Origin: Ophiocordyceps camponoti-saundersi (nom. inval.)
Lineage: Eukaryota > Ascomycota > Sordariomycetes > Hypocreales > Ophiocordycipitaceae
Reading direction: 5' to 3'
DNA: 35,229 nucleotides
Assembly: GCA_003339415.1 (NCBI GenBank)
Contig: PDHQ01000330.1
Coordinates: 1 to 35,229, forward strand
Part shown: piece after piece, positions 1-10,934 of the stretch
Position numbering within the stretch: the first letter of the stretch is position 1
Layout of the letters: the number at the start of each line of letters is the position of its first letter
Made by a program: the position numbers and the translations under genes
Notes under the pieces: model-generated
The model's input: the letters and a program-made list of their open reading frames with translations, nothing else
What the model was told of the DNA's origin: nothing
The model's database searches: none

Positions 1-2690
1 GGGGTAGAGATACGGAATAGTAAAGGGGTTTCGGCTTAACTGCTACTATTCGAGAAAGGCGGTAATATACTAATTTCGCCGTATATAGTTAGTATCGTTA
101 AGCTAGTTAGTTTCGATAGCCTTAGATAACTAATTTTTTAAAAAGTTACGGAACTTAGAAGTAATAAACGCGACCGTTTATAAGACCTAAAAATCTTAGA
201 TTATAGTTATAGCGAAGTTTATAATATCCTAGGGGGAGAAAATAAGATCGCGCCTAAGGATACTAAACTTAATATCGTTATAATAAGTACTAGAGATATA
301 AACGCTATAATAAAACTTAAGCGCGGGAAGGTATAAAAGTAGTAGTTATTTATTAGCTAAAATAGAGCGGAGGTAGCCGGTATTTATTATACTAGGAGTC
401 CGCTTAAAGTTAAGTATTATTAGCGAAATAAAGGGCTATGCCCCCTTTTTTAAGCTTTTTATTATAAATATTAAGCTAAGGGTCCTAGTAAGTAATACTT
501 TAAAGTCGCCGGTAAAATAAAAGTTTCCGAGGCGGTCGATAATAGCTACGGCCTCGGAGTTAGCGATATTAAGCCCGGTATCGGGAGAGGTAAGGAAGCG
601 CAAATCTATACTATATATTATAAAGTCGAATATCCGGCTATAAGTAAAGAGAATACTAGGGAAAACGTTAAGCTAAAAGTTACGGAGGGGCGATATATAG
701 GAGGATTTATTATAAAAGAAGAAGTTAATTAGGTTAAGTATAGGCTTTAAGATAGTACCGAAGTTACGGTATTCGATAGCTAGCTCCGGGGTCCGTACTA
801 TAATAACCTATTTTATATAAAAGGCGTAAGATTAGAGTTTAATAAAGGCCTTAATCTGCTCCCTTTCGCGCGTAAACGGTATAGATACCTTAGGGTTTAT
901 TAAGTTAGCGCGGCCGCGGAGGGCGCCGAGGAGCCTCTTATACTTAGTATTAGTAGCTACGCCGTATCTCGCCGCCTTAGCTAATAGGAGGGTAAGCGTA
1001 GTAATACTAATACTTTTCGCTATTAGGAGGTCTTCTAGGCGGCTACGGATAGAACGCTTAATATTAAAATAGCCTTAAAAAAAGCTAAATAATACTACGT
1101 TTAGGTAACGCGCGTAATTAGCATTATTATTATAATTATCTTAGTATATATCTTATAGGAAACGAGGTAATACTAAAAATAAGAAATTACTAAATCGGGG
1201 ATAGAAGGCGAGCAGGTAAAAGGTAAAGTTAGTAAGGCGGCTATAGTGCTAGGTAACAAGGGTATAGTCGGCTAGTAAGTATAAGCGTTTAACTTTAAGG
1301 GTATTAATATTACTAAAGGGGTGCGGCGGCGTGGAGTAGCGGGCGTTAGGTATCCCGCTTTACTCTCGTAGGGAATATTATATATTAGTAGCGAGGATAT
1401 AAAAGATATAAGCGATTCCGGAAAAGTTATACCTAGCGTTAAGCCCGCTAGAAAGTATAAGGAGGCAGTTAGAAAAAAAGTATAGGGCGGGGATAACGTT
1501 ATCGCTATTAGGGTCTAGGGTAGTATAAGGGGAGGGGACGGGTTTTAAATTAATCTAAGTATTAGTATTATAATCGTAAGCGTAAAAGGCGGGCTTATTT
1601 TTTATTTAGAAGGCGTCGTTGCGATAATTATAAGTAAATATAAGCTAGGAGTTTATAAAAATTTACTAAAATATAACCTACTTTATAAGGGATAAGGTTT
1701 ACGAATAGGTTTCGTTAAGCTGCTAACTAAGCTTAATACCGGATCCGTGAAACTTTAGGGTCTTAAATATACCCTTAATATATTCCGCGAGGTAGCTAGC
1801 GTAGTCGGTATATATTACCGTGCTAGCGGAGGTTACCTTAGATAAGTTTCGAGGCCTAGCGGCCGGGTTTACTTTATTAGAATCGTTAATCTTAAGTTCG
1901 ATAAGGTATATAACGATAAACTAAGTTTCTCGTAAGCCCGCTATAGCGATATAGAATATATAGTTAGTAAGGGTAAATAGTAGTAGTTTAATTATATACT
2001 TAGAAGCGTAAGGCGCAGACTAATACTATAAGGTAAAGGTAATATTATTAAAAAATCCGCCTTAGCGCGAGATAGTTCGAAGGGGAAAATTAATAATACT
2101 AATTATATCTATATAAAAGGTTAGATAGTAATTATCTTCGATGCTTACGGGTTAGGATTAGTAACCGTCTTAAGAGTATTTATAGTTAATAATATAGCGG
2201 GTTTAGAAAAGAGAGAAGGCTTTAGCGGGATTAAAATTAGGAGAATTAATAAGTTTTCGAAGTTAAGAGGCTAGTTTCGGATTAGCCTAAATTAAGTATA
2301 ACGTAATAGAAATAGTTACCGGAAAATTTACGAAATCTAAAAGTATAATCGATCGTATACCCGCGCTAGATAAGGGTAGTTTCCTTATCTAAGGGGGCAT
2401 ATTTATCTTTAAATTCTAGCGAGTTATTAATATATCTTAGCTTAGTAGGAGATTAAGGCCGGTCTTTATTATCGTTATAAGAATAATATTAGTTATTATA
2501 AAAATTATAAGTAGGGGGTATTTTAATATATACTTCGAGTAGAGGAGTACGCGTGCTATAGGTATTAAGGGCGTATAAGGGAGGTAAGTAGGTAATAACT
2601 TATAAAGGGAGAGAGAGTAATTAACGAGCGAGTTAAATATATTAATTATTTAGTTCTTTTATAAGAAAAATAGTAAGCTAGATATTTTTT
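1..2690. pseudogene. long degenerate coding-like block, unidentified, cut by window start
   Basis: This stretch is richer in G+C than its surroundings and reads as long protein-like sequence once TAA/TAG are read through. The plus frame starting at base 1 keeps register for nearly 880 codons, with charged stretches (for example EGAEEPL near 925, TDRTLNIK near 1055) and a hydrophobic run near 1120-1150. The minus frame in the same register also reads well between about 480 and 1140, with only four stops in 220 codons (for example SPDTGLNIANSEAVAIID near 600-520). Both cannot be real, and codon symmetry between the strands makes the choice unsafe. I did not recognise a reverse transcriptase, integrase or host domain in either. 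It ends at the T-run near 2685 and continues past the left edge. Confidence 0.35.
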
Positions 2691-3540
2691 TTTTATTTTA
2701 CTACGTAGTATTTAAATTTAGTACTTATATTATATTTATATTATAATTTTATTTAATATCGTAAGCGGCCCCGTTATTAGGCCCTATTAATTTATAATAT
2801 TATATAAGGGTAAAGAAAATTTAGGGCCCCGTTATTATAATCCCTTTATAAAGAATTTTTTAAATTATCTATACTTATATATTCTTTATCGTATTTCCTC
2901 TAAGGCTATATAATAGTTATATAAATAATTAAAACTTATATTATTTTATTTTTCGTATAAAATAAGTAAGATAAAATAGAAGAATAATATTAGCGGTATA
3001 ATTATAGTAAGATAGTAGAAAGAGATAGTATATAGTATTATATTATATATAGGGAAATTAAGTGCTTTAATAAGGTAGTTTATAAAGACTCTATTATAAA
3101 AGTATATAGATTTAAATAATAGTAGGGAGCGTAAATTATAATATCTTTTTAAGAAACTATTTCTAGGAATATAAAGCCTAATACTCGGGTAGTATTATTA
3201 ATATTATATTAAGATATTATAAAAAGTATAGGACGGTAATTAAGTTTATAAGAAAAAAGTTATAATATTAATAAAATATAGTAGGCGATATAGACTATAC
3301 TTTTTTAATAAAGAATCTTTTTAAATATAGTTAGTATACCTTACTATTTCTATCGTTTACTTTTAGCCCCTACGAAAATATTATACTAGCAGACTATAAG
3401 GAATAGTTTAACTTATTCCTTAGTATTATATTCTACGGTCTACTAGCGGTATAATTGTTCGTCCTTATAATAGGTAAAGTAGGGCTTACTTACTATATAA
3501 ACCGCGTAGGGTAGCTTATCTAACCTAGCTTTAAGGGTAT
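2691..3540. other. AT-rich spacer without recognisable gene
   Basis: This is AT-rich sequence between two coding-like blocks. Frames are short and I see no protein motif. It holds a short direct repeat (listed separately) that may mark the edge of an element. Otherwise nothing can be assigned. Confidence 0.5.
2767..2837. repeat. short direct repeat GGCCCCGTTATTA
   Basis: The 13-mer GGCCCCGTTATTA occurs at 2767-2779 and again at 2825-2837, 58 bases apart, in AT-rich DNA at the right-hand edge of the first coding-like block. GC-rich words of this length are unusual in this spacer. It could be a remnant of an LTR or a duplicated element end, but no longer repeat around the two copies was found. 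Confidence 0.5.
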
Positions 3541-5200
3541 TTTACTAGTAGCTAGCGGGGTATTAGTAAGTTAAGGATAGCGAATAGACGGGACGGTATT
3601 GCCCTTAAGGGTAATATTAGGGGAATTAGCTTTAGTATAAGGAAGGGGTAACGGAGGAAATAAGCTATCGGAATTATAACGTATATTTCCGTTATCTTCG
3701 CTAGCGGTGCTTTATTCTTAGTACGTATCGTTATAGGAATATATAGGACTTAAGGGGAGAGTAATATTTTTATTAGAGGGAGGCTTAGAACGTAGTTAGC
3801 TGCTTACTTTAAATAGCTACGTTACGGTTAGGGGAGCCCGTTTTCGCGAAAGCGGTAGTAAAGTTAAGGGGGGGGTTAAATCCTAAGTAGCGGCAATAAA
3901 CGAAGGTACGTTTAGGCGTTAGGTTTCGATATTTTTAGCGTTAGGATTACTACCGCTATCGGTTTCGAGAACTTAGTATAATAGGTAGGTAGTATATTAT
4001 TATAATAAAAGTTACTATATAAAAAGGGCGGCGAGGGTCTTAAGGAACTTAGCTAACTTAAGGATATAATAAAGGCGTTTATCCTAGGCAATAGAGGGGA
4101 GCCTTAACGCGTAGGTATAGAGGTCCTAAGTAAGATTAAATATTTCGGTTCCGCCGCTATTATAAGGACCGGTATCGGTATCTATAGCTAGCGACTAAGT
4201 AAGGCGAAAATCGGGACCGATATACTAGCAAACGATATCTAGCAAACCGTACTAAAACTAGTCGCTAAATTAGGCGGCGTAGTTATTAGTATTAATTCCC
4301 TCTTTAGGGAGCGTAAAGTAGTTAGTTTAATATAGCTACTTTAATACCTTAAGATTATAAATCGTAAAGTTAAGTAACTTATACTAAAGAATAATCGCTA
4401 AGCGCTTATTAATAAGTTTAGTATTAAAATATAGTAGGAATAAAACGGGTCTCTATTTAGCTTTATTAAGGCGTTTAGTACTAAAAGATAGGAGGGCGGG
4501 GAGGAGGTCTCTATAAAGGGATAGCTTCTAATTATCGCGTTAGTCGAAGATAATAGTAAGCGTATTATTTAGCTAGCTTATTATATATTTTATTACTCGA
4601 CGGAGTACCTTATATTTTATCGAGGATAAGTTTATAGTCTAAGTAAGGTTAAGGATCTTAACGTATCCTTCTATAAGCTTATAATAAATATATTCGTATT
4701 TATTATTAGTAAATTAAATAAATAAGGAACCGTTACGTTTTGCGGTTACGCTACCTAATTTAGCGTCTTTTTAGGGTAGGAAAAGGAGCTTTTTAATCTT
4801 AGTAGGCGGATTATCGTCGCGAAGGGCGGCTATAAGTTTATGCTAGTTATTAGGTATTACGCGGTAATAAGCGGTAAGGTAAAGGTATCGGAGGTTATAC
4901 GTAACGTAATAAAAGGTAGCGAACTAAAATTATAGTAAATAATAATATTAGAGATAAGGTATAGCGGTTAGGGGGGGGGGTGGCGAACTTCGGGAACTCT
5001 AAGGCGTATTATCGAATTCTACGTAGTAATCCTAAAAGTACCTCTACGTAAGGCGGTAAAGCACTAGGCGGTAATATAATTTTTCTAAATAGGGTTACGC
5101 TATATAGTAGCGAGTCGTTATAGTAGGAAGCCTAGTTAGCCTTCTAAGAAAAGGTAGCGTTTTATTTTAGTTTTAATATTATAAGTAGTGCCTTAGAACT
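3541..5200. pseudogene. second degenerate coding-like block, unidentified
   Basis: Like the first block, this region has higher G+C and long protein-like frames broken mainly by TAA/TAG. The plus frame in the register of base 4141 reads smoothly from about 3840 to 5060 (for example KLVAKLGGVVISINSLFRER near 4255-4315). The minus frame in the same register also reads plausibly in parts (for example LAALRDDNPP near 4840-4805), so the strand is not settled. No family was recognised. The two blocks have similar composition and might belong to one large element interrupted at 2691-3540, but no sequence similarity links them. A run of ten G residues at 4971-4980 lies inside the block. Confidence 0.35.
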
Positions 5201-6599
5201 TTTTAGGATCTTAGGAGGCCGCCTCTATTACCTATACCTAAATATTACTATAATTATTATTTTTTAAGAGAGTTTACTAATTAAAATATAATATTAAGTC
5301 GATATTCCCTAGTATAGAATCTATATTATTATTAGCGTAGGGTTACGAGATTAATAAGGTACGAGGCTTAGACCTTTATTATAAAGCTAGTAAGGCTATT
5401 ATAAGTTAGCCTCCTCCCCGTTATACTTTTAATTATACCTTTTAAGCGCTTTAATCTAGTATTAGCTAGATAATACCTTAACCGGCATTTCTAAAAGCTA
5501 ATCGAGTAAATTATAAATAGTTTTAATATTATATAGTTCGGTATTAATATTCTTACTTTATAAGAAGCGCCGGGACTTATTAAGAGAGAAAAGGATAGTA
5601 ATATAGTTTTTAACCGTATTTCGTTATAGGGCTTCTTAATAAAACGCTTTATAAAGTTAGTTAATATACTTCTTATTAAGTATTCTATTTTTCGAGATTA
5701 TTTAATTTATTTTTAAAACTCTTATAAGGATCTTAGCTATAAGTATATAGTATTTTTTAGCGTTTTAAAATATACTCGTAATATCGTTAAAATATTTATC
5801 TTAAGTAGCGAGAGATTAGGTTATTTCTTCGTATAGTTAGTTATCGGATTATCGATTTCAGTATCGCTTACTAAGTTAGTGCCCGGGGGAGGAAGCTTTG
5901 CGGCGAGATATAATAATTAAGTTACTTAAGCGTTATTATAATATTATAAGTTTTTAGGATATATTTAAGAGCTTAAGGTTAATAGAAAGAATATAGGTAG
6001 TTTAGGATATTATATCTTTTATAAGGTAGTATAGTAATATTAAACTTAGGGGATAATATAAGTATACCGTTATATATTTAGTTTTTTTTTATAATCCCTA
6101 CGCTTTATCTTTTAGCTATAACCTAAACTATATAAAATAAAATAACTAATATTAATATATACTTATATATATTAGGGTATCGTAAACATTATACTAAAAA
6201 TACCTTATAAACTTTACTTATTATATAAGACTTATAAGTTATATAGTCTATTTATAATAAATCCTTATAAAGATACTACTATTTCCTACTCTTATTATTT
6301 CTTAGTTCTATTTCCTATATATATATATAATAGGAATAGCTATAAATAGCTATATAAATAAATATATAGAGAGGTAAGAGTAAGACGAATATACCTAGGT
6401 AAAAGGGCGCCACGAATCTTGAGTATTAAGAGGCTATTTAATAACCTATATTATAAAGCTAAACTAGTAGAAGAAATATATTAATTAGTAGGTTAGGGAG
6501 TAAAATAGGACGATAATTATATATAAGAGGAGGGAGGGAGATTGTTTAGGTTATAAGAGTGCTAGATAGTATCTTTTAGTATTTTTTAATATAGAATAT
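5201..6599. other. AT-rich degenerate DNA, possible minus-strand coding remnant at 5340-5880
   Basis: This is mostly AT-rich. Between about 5880 and 5340 the minus strand reads fairly openly with a basic, Leu/Ile-rich composition (for example NFIKRFIKKPYNEIRLKT near 5650). It matches nothing I recognise and the frame could be a shadow. From 5890 to 6599 I see only AT-rich sequence with short frames and a small ATAT run near 6320. The transition into the Copia relic lies at about 6600. Confidence 0.3.
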
Positions 6600-7340
6600 T
6601 AAGCTTATAATAGTTAGAAATCCTTATTAGATAAGTTATAAGGGAGCGGTTTTATATTAAAATACTATCTTTTAATAATAGGTAGTACTCTCTACGTTAC
6701 TATTTATACTCGACTAGATATCGCGTATACGGTTAGTAAGCTTATAAGGTTACGCTTAAACTTAAGGCCGCGTTATTTTTATAAAATTAAGCGTTGCCTA
6801 GCCTATCTTCTTAATACGGCTAACTACGCCCTCTCTTTCGGTTCTAAAACTTATATAGCTATCTACTTATTAAATTCTTCCTACGCTAATTGTCTAGATA
6901 CTCGCAAATTATCTTAGGGTTACTATTTCTAACTTTAGGATAGTAGTACTTTTAATTAGAAGGCTATAAAGTAAATAACTATTATAACCTCCTTTATAAA
7001 AAGGGAACTCCTAGCCTTTTCTAAGGCCGCTAAGGAATAATAGGCCCTATCCCGCTTAATTAAAAAACTTAGTATCTAAATAACGGGTATTTTAATACTT
7101 TACTATAATAATTAGCGTACGATTATACTCCTAACTAAACCTCCCGCGAAACTTTAAATAAACCTCTAATATATTAATATTTATAATTACTAGTTACGAT
7201 AAGAGGTATAGGATAAATACCTCGAAATCCGCTAAATCGCCTTTATAGATAACTTTACGGATAGCTTTATAAAAGCCCTGCTTGCTAAGGCTTTGCTTCT
7301 TTTCCGCGAGCGTATTAAGGTTTTACCTCTACCTTACTAA
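6600..7340 (+). pseudogene. Ty1/Copia retrotransposon pol relic, RNase H region
   Basis: This is the 3' part of a Copia polyprotein. In life it would make reverse transcriptase and RNase H for copying the element. One plus frame stays in register from 6663 to the TAA at 7338-7340, about 225 codons, with internal stops at RIP-type codons. The Copia landmarks come in the right order: IGSTLYVTIYTRLDIAYTVS at 6681-6740 (family pattern IGSLxYxxxxTRPDIAYxxS), a CLAYLL block near 6800, SYANCLDTRKLS near 6875-6910, KRELLAFSKAAKE near 6997-7037, INIYNY*LR*EV near 7168-7205 (RxxHxDIxxHxxRE type) and DSFIKAL at 7260-7280 (ADxxTKxL type). The upstream catalytic YxDD region is missing, so the copy is 5'-truncated or interrupted. 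T-rich DNA after 7340 may be its 3' flank or LTR. Confidence 0.88.
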
Positions 7341-7559
7341 CTTCCTTCTCTTTTCTTTTATTTCTTTCCTTTATTATAAACTCTTTCTTTCCTATATTTT
7401 TTACTATATTTCTTTACGTTATATTTTTTACTTTAAGGAAACTATAGTAAATTACTATAATATTAAGGATATATACGATTATTTCCCCTTTCCTTTCCCT
7501 TTTTTCTTATCTCCTTATACCCTTATACTATTTATATATAAGGGAATATACTAAGGCTA
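7341..7559. other. pyrimidine-rich low-complexity stretch
   Basis: This T/C-rich run contains TTTCTTT, CCTTTCCC and similar words just after the Copia frame ends. A 90-codon frame opens at a TTG at 7282 and runs to 7554, but its product is only Phe, Tyr, Leu and Ile from low-complexity DNA, and its first part overlaps the Copia frame in another register. It is not a gene. The stretch could be part of a Copia 3' LTR or the 3' edge of the minus-strand U0 unit. Confidence 0.5.
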
Positions 7560-7609
7560 CTAACCTAATAAGCTAGGTTAAGGCTAATATAATGTAAAAC
7601 CGCCTACGA

Positions 7610-7921
7610 ATTTATAATAGTATTATCGGAATTTAAGCCTCCTAACGATAAACTAGTTAGGTAATTATAGGGGCGCTTTATAATAATATAGTTAATATAA
7701 TAACTGCCGAAAACGCCCGGAACCTTAATATAATAGTAAATAGTAAGCGGAAAAGTTAAGTCCTTATATTTAGCGTAAGAATAAATAATCTCGCCTTAGC
7801 TTACTATAAGAATTCCTTATAGCTAATTAGGGAAGCGTAAAAGTAACGTAATCTAACGCTAATAAGTAATATAAGCGGGATTATACGCGATCGAGATAAT
7901 TAGGTTTCTAAGCGGCGGCAT
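7610..7921 (-). pseudogene. U-family small frame, copy 0 (unknown function)
   Basis: The frame starts at a surviving ATG (complement of 7919-7921) and reads MPPLRN on the minus strand. It then follows the same pattern as the three plus-strand copies: an LLRFPN*L*GI segment, a Tyr-rich middle and a YINYIII segment near codon 75-85. Stops sit at Gln/Trp-type positions. About 100 codons are traceable before similarity fades near 7610. The ATG probably survived because it is followed by C, a context RIP has spared here. I do not recognise the family. The opposite strand also looks open in this interval, but only the minus frame matches the other copies. Confidence 0.5.
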
Positions 7922-8489
7922 AGCCGCTACGCGCGCTTCCGCGTCCTAATAATAGTTATTCTTATTCTTTTCTTACTTTACTAAGTTTACTTATATTAGT
8001 AGTAAGATACTAAAATCTCCTAGATAACTTAGGGTCTCTTATTCTAAAAGTATAAAATATTTTTCGATTATTTCCCTTACGAACGGTAATAGCGCTAAAT
8101 AGCGATCCTAGGAACTTAATAACTTTATTACCTAGCTCGAGATAGTATACCTTTATTATAATATTTCCTTAAAATATAAGAATAACAAACTATACGGTAA
8201 AGGCTAAAAGAAAAATAATTTTTTAGGTTTAAAATAACGGGGCAGATAAAGTTAAAAATAGTAGAATTTTCCTACGCGCGCCGAATTTTTCGTTTCTATT
8301 TATAAGCGGGCCCTAGTTTACTAATTTATAACGCTATTATTTCCTTTCTATTTTTTAAAGTTATAATATTTTCCTTTTAGACGCTTTTCCTATATTTTTC
8401 TATAGTTTATTATCTACGCTAAAGACTATCTATAACGCTCCCTAAAACGCCTATTTTATATATACTTCGGTACCTTCTTACGTGCGTCC

Positions 8490-9085
8490 TCGGCTAACTA
8501 ATTAGCTTTCGAGATTACTGCACCTATTATCGATAATTTAACTAATAAGGTTACCGGATTACTAGCTAATAGTATATACTATCGGTACGTACCCTCTTTC
8601 GAAATGTTTAATTTTTACACTTCTATAGCTATTTTTTCCTTCCTCTATTCTTAAGCTTTAGTATATTTTTTCCGAGGCTTTTCTGCTTCTTTTTTAGTAC
8701 TAATAGTTTCTTCCTTTCCGGGCTTATTTTTCTTAGCCCCGGAGGGGGTATATTAAGGGTAGGGAAGTAAATACGGGGGCGTACGATATATAGAGGCATA
8801 GTTTACCGTAAAGGTTAGACCGTATATTTTTAGAGGGTTAGACGATTCCCCTTTATATATTAACCCCTAATCCTAGTACTTCTAGTCCTATATTTCCCCC
8901 CTAGTTTTAGGTAGGCCGGCCTTATACTAAGGTACCTATACCTAGAAAGTATATATACTTAGGATTAGCCCGACCTAAGTAGACGGAATATAGTTTTATT
9001 TATCTATCGAGTTAATATTTTACTTTATTCCTTTTATTTACGCTATCAGCTTTGCCCGATATTTACGTATATATATCTTAGCCCG
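8490..9085 (-). pseudogene. Lys/Glu-rich upstream frame of U0
   Basis: On the minus strand this segment encodes, through read-through of TAA/TAG, a basic stretch (RYRYLSIRPAYLK near 8950-8915) followed by a Lys/Glu-rich probable coiled coil (ERKKLLVLKKKQK near 8705-8665). The same frame is conserved in U2 at 12400-12850, including the KLLVLKKxQK core. Conservation of a reading frame between two diverged copies suggests it was once translated. No known domain was identified. It is absent or unrecognisable upstream of U1 and U3. Confidence 0.4.
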
Positions 9086-9126
9086 AGATACGGAAGAAGA
9101 GTCTTATATTTCGTTAATAAAGGTAC

Positions 9127-9739
9127 TTTAGCGGCGGTAGTAAATATAGCTAAAGAAAAACGAGCATATACCTTAGCTAGGGAATTATTAGAGGCTTATA
9201 TAAGGTTAAAATAGTTTCTAAACCTCTTTCTTTTCCTAAGGGTATTTAAGGATTAGGATATAAAAGGTAAACGATACTAGATAAGGGTTATTACTAAGTA
9301 TATAGTATAAATTAGTCTCCCTTAAAAGAGGAAGAAATTAAGTAAGTAATTAAGCCTTAACTTTATCTTTATAGCTATCTAAAAAGTCGCATATTATAAA
9401 TCGAGTTTTAAAGAGGACTTATAGTAAAAACTCTACTAAATAGAAATATAACTTTATTTTAAACCTTACGCTTTTTTACTATAAATTACTAATTTAAGTA
9501 TTTCTTTTAAGGTTTTAATATATTAATTAAATAGTCCTAAACTCTATCTTTCTTATTTTTTAAGTTTTTATATAGAATACTAACTTCTTATTATTTTCCT
9601 TATAAAAAATTACTATCTAGCTTAACTTTTATAGCTAGAAACCCCCCCTTATATTAGTTAAAAACGTTAGTTACTTAAGAAGTTATACCTCTTAAATATT
9701 TACTATACTCGCTTAAGGTATTATTCTTCCCCTGCTAAA
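9127..9739. mobile_element. TIR620 element, copy a (613 bp)
   Basis: This is one of five copies of an unnamed element of about 600-640 bp. It begins TTTAGCGGCGG and ends CCCCTGCTAAA, giving an imperfect terminal inverted repeat of about 10 bases. Internal landmarks shared with the other copies are CTTAGCTAGGGAATTATTAG near 9172, AAATAGTC near 9520, CTTATTATTTTCCTTATA near 9588 and ACCCCCCCTTATATTAGTTA near 9642. There is no transposase frame, so it is either a non-autonomous DNA transposon (MITE-like) or a short repeat of another class. Possible 4-base flanks GTAC and GTGC differ by one RIP-type change, but the other copies do not show matching flanks. Confidence 0.7.
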
Positions 9740-10160
9740 GTGCGAAAAGATAGGCAGATTAATATACTTTATAGGATAATAGCTATATACTAGAGACGAT
9801 AGACGATACCGAGTTCGAAAAGCTCTCTACGCTGCCGATAAAGTCGAATAAGGGAAAGTAGGGAAAGAAAAGGTAGAGGAGGAGGCGAAGGGCTAAAAGC
9901 GAGGGAAGATATAGGCGAAAACGATAACTAAGACGAAAGCCCGGATAAAAGCTATAAGTTAATATAAGGGTAAGGGTAAAGTAGCCTTAAAGGTAAAGGA
10001 CTAATTATACTCTTAGTATAAAGATAGAGGGGGGGGCTTTATATAAGTAGAATAGCTTTTACTTATAGAAAGGGAGGGGAATTTATATAGCGTAAGTAAG
10101 GGGATAAAGGTCTTATATTTAGTAAAGGCGATAAAGATAAAATAGATAAGGCTTAAGGGA
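9740..10160. other. repeat tail, basic Lys/Arg-rich coding-like sequence
   Basis: This purine-rich stretch follows TIR620 copy a. A plus frame reads an acidic-to-basic run (FEKLSTLPIKSNKGK near 9815-9855, then Arg/Lys-rich). The segment GGACTAATTATACTC plus the G-run and CTTTATATAAG at about 9997-10050 resembles 31483-31535, which follows copy e. TIR620 copies a and e therefore probably sit in the same larger repeat. No function can be assigned. Confidence 0.4.
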
Positions 10161-10934
10161 GAAGAGTCTTTTTTATTTATTTACTAGCGTTATTATAAGG
10201 TTAGATACCGGGGGTAAGGAGGGATAAGCTTATAAGATTTATATATAGGGGGGGGAGATTAAAATAGTAAAAGTAAGGTAATAATAGCTATTTATATAGT
10301 TAAATAGTAAATAAGATAACGAATTAAATAAAGCTTTTTTTCTAATATATATATATAGTATAAGAGATAAGTAAGGAGAGGGTTTTTTTTTATCTATTAG
10401 TTTAACTAGCTATCTCTATATCTTTTCCTATAACTAAATCGGAAGATAAAGTATAAAGTAATAGTCTAAACACGACGTTATTATTATTATAATTTAATTT
10501 TTTCTCTTCTTTATTAATATTCGATATATAAGCGTAAGTTACTATATATACTCGAAATAGCTAAGTTTAGTATAAAGCTATAGCTTATAGGGAAAATAGC
10601 TAGCTATTTAGGATACTAAACTTAACCTAAGCGCCGTATAAAAACTATACTATTATAATAATAGCTAGGTAGGAAGCTATTAGCTAATATAATATATATA
10701 TATATATATATTTATATATATTACCTAATAAGTAGGTAATATTAAGAGAGGTGCTCTATCTTACTAATAACTTTATTACGGTAATATAATATATAGCTTT
10801 AGTAGCACTTTTAAATTAAACTATTAAGCTATATAAACGGGCTAACTAGTCTTAAGCCGTAGCCGGTCGAGGCATAAACTATAAGGTAGTTAAACTATAG
10901 GAGTAATCTAATTAGGTAGCTAATAAAGAAAAGC
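10161..10934. other. AT-rich spacer with AT microsatellite
   Basis: No gene is visible. The stretch includes a TA-dinucleotide run at about 10688-10722 and A/T-rich short frames. It ends where similarity to the U units begins. Confidence 0.5.

Larger units (their letters stand above)
7560..9085 (-). mobile_element. repeat unit U0, inverted copy of the U family
   Basis: The reverse complement of this stretch aligns by eye over most of its length with U2 (12318-14130), and in its second half also with U1 and U3. Shared words in the 5' part include GATAAATAAAACTATATTC (minus 9010-8990, plus 12404-12422) and CTATTAGTACTAAAAAAG (near 8690 and 12707). In the 3' part it shares TTCCTAGGATC and the start word GCTATGCCGCCG with U3. 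It therefore holds both parts of the unit, the Lys/Glu-rich upstream segment and the small reading frame. It lies in opposite orientation to the other three copies and ends next to the TIR620 copy at 9127. No terminal repeats of its own were found. Confidence 0.7.

Noticed and set aside
4971..4980. G-runs of 7-10 bases (also near 10029, 19640 and 20601) considered as G-quadruplex elements
   Set aside because: They are isolated single runs, not four-run clusters. G-runs persist because they hold no RIP target.
7282..7554. A 90-codon open frame starting at TTG with a Phe/Tyr/Leu-rich product
   Set aside because: It lies in pyrimidine-rich low-complexity DNA, starts at a non-ATG codon, overlaps the end of the Copia frame in another register, and has no motif.
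7600..8030. Apparently coherent plus-strand frame with a basic Arg/His-rich end
   Set aside because: The interval matches the U family on the minus strand, including the ATGCCGCCG start. The plus frame is an in-register antisense shadow. It shows how easily such shadows arise in RIPed DNA.
10688..10722. Long TA runs (also near 20482 and 34936) considered as origins or centromere signals
   Set aside because: Simple TA microsatellites are expected in DNA this rich in TpA, and nothing else supports a special role.
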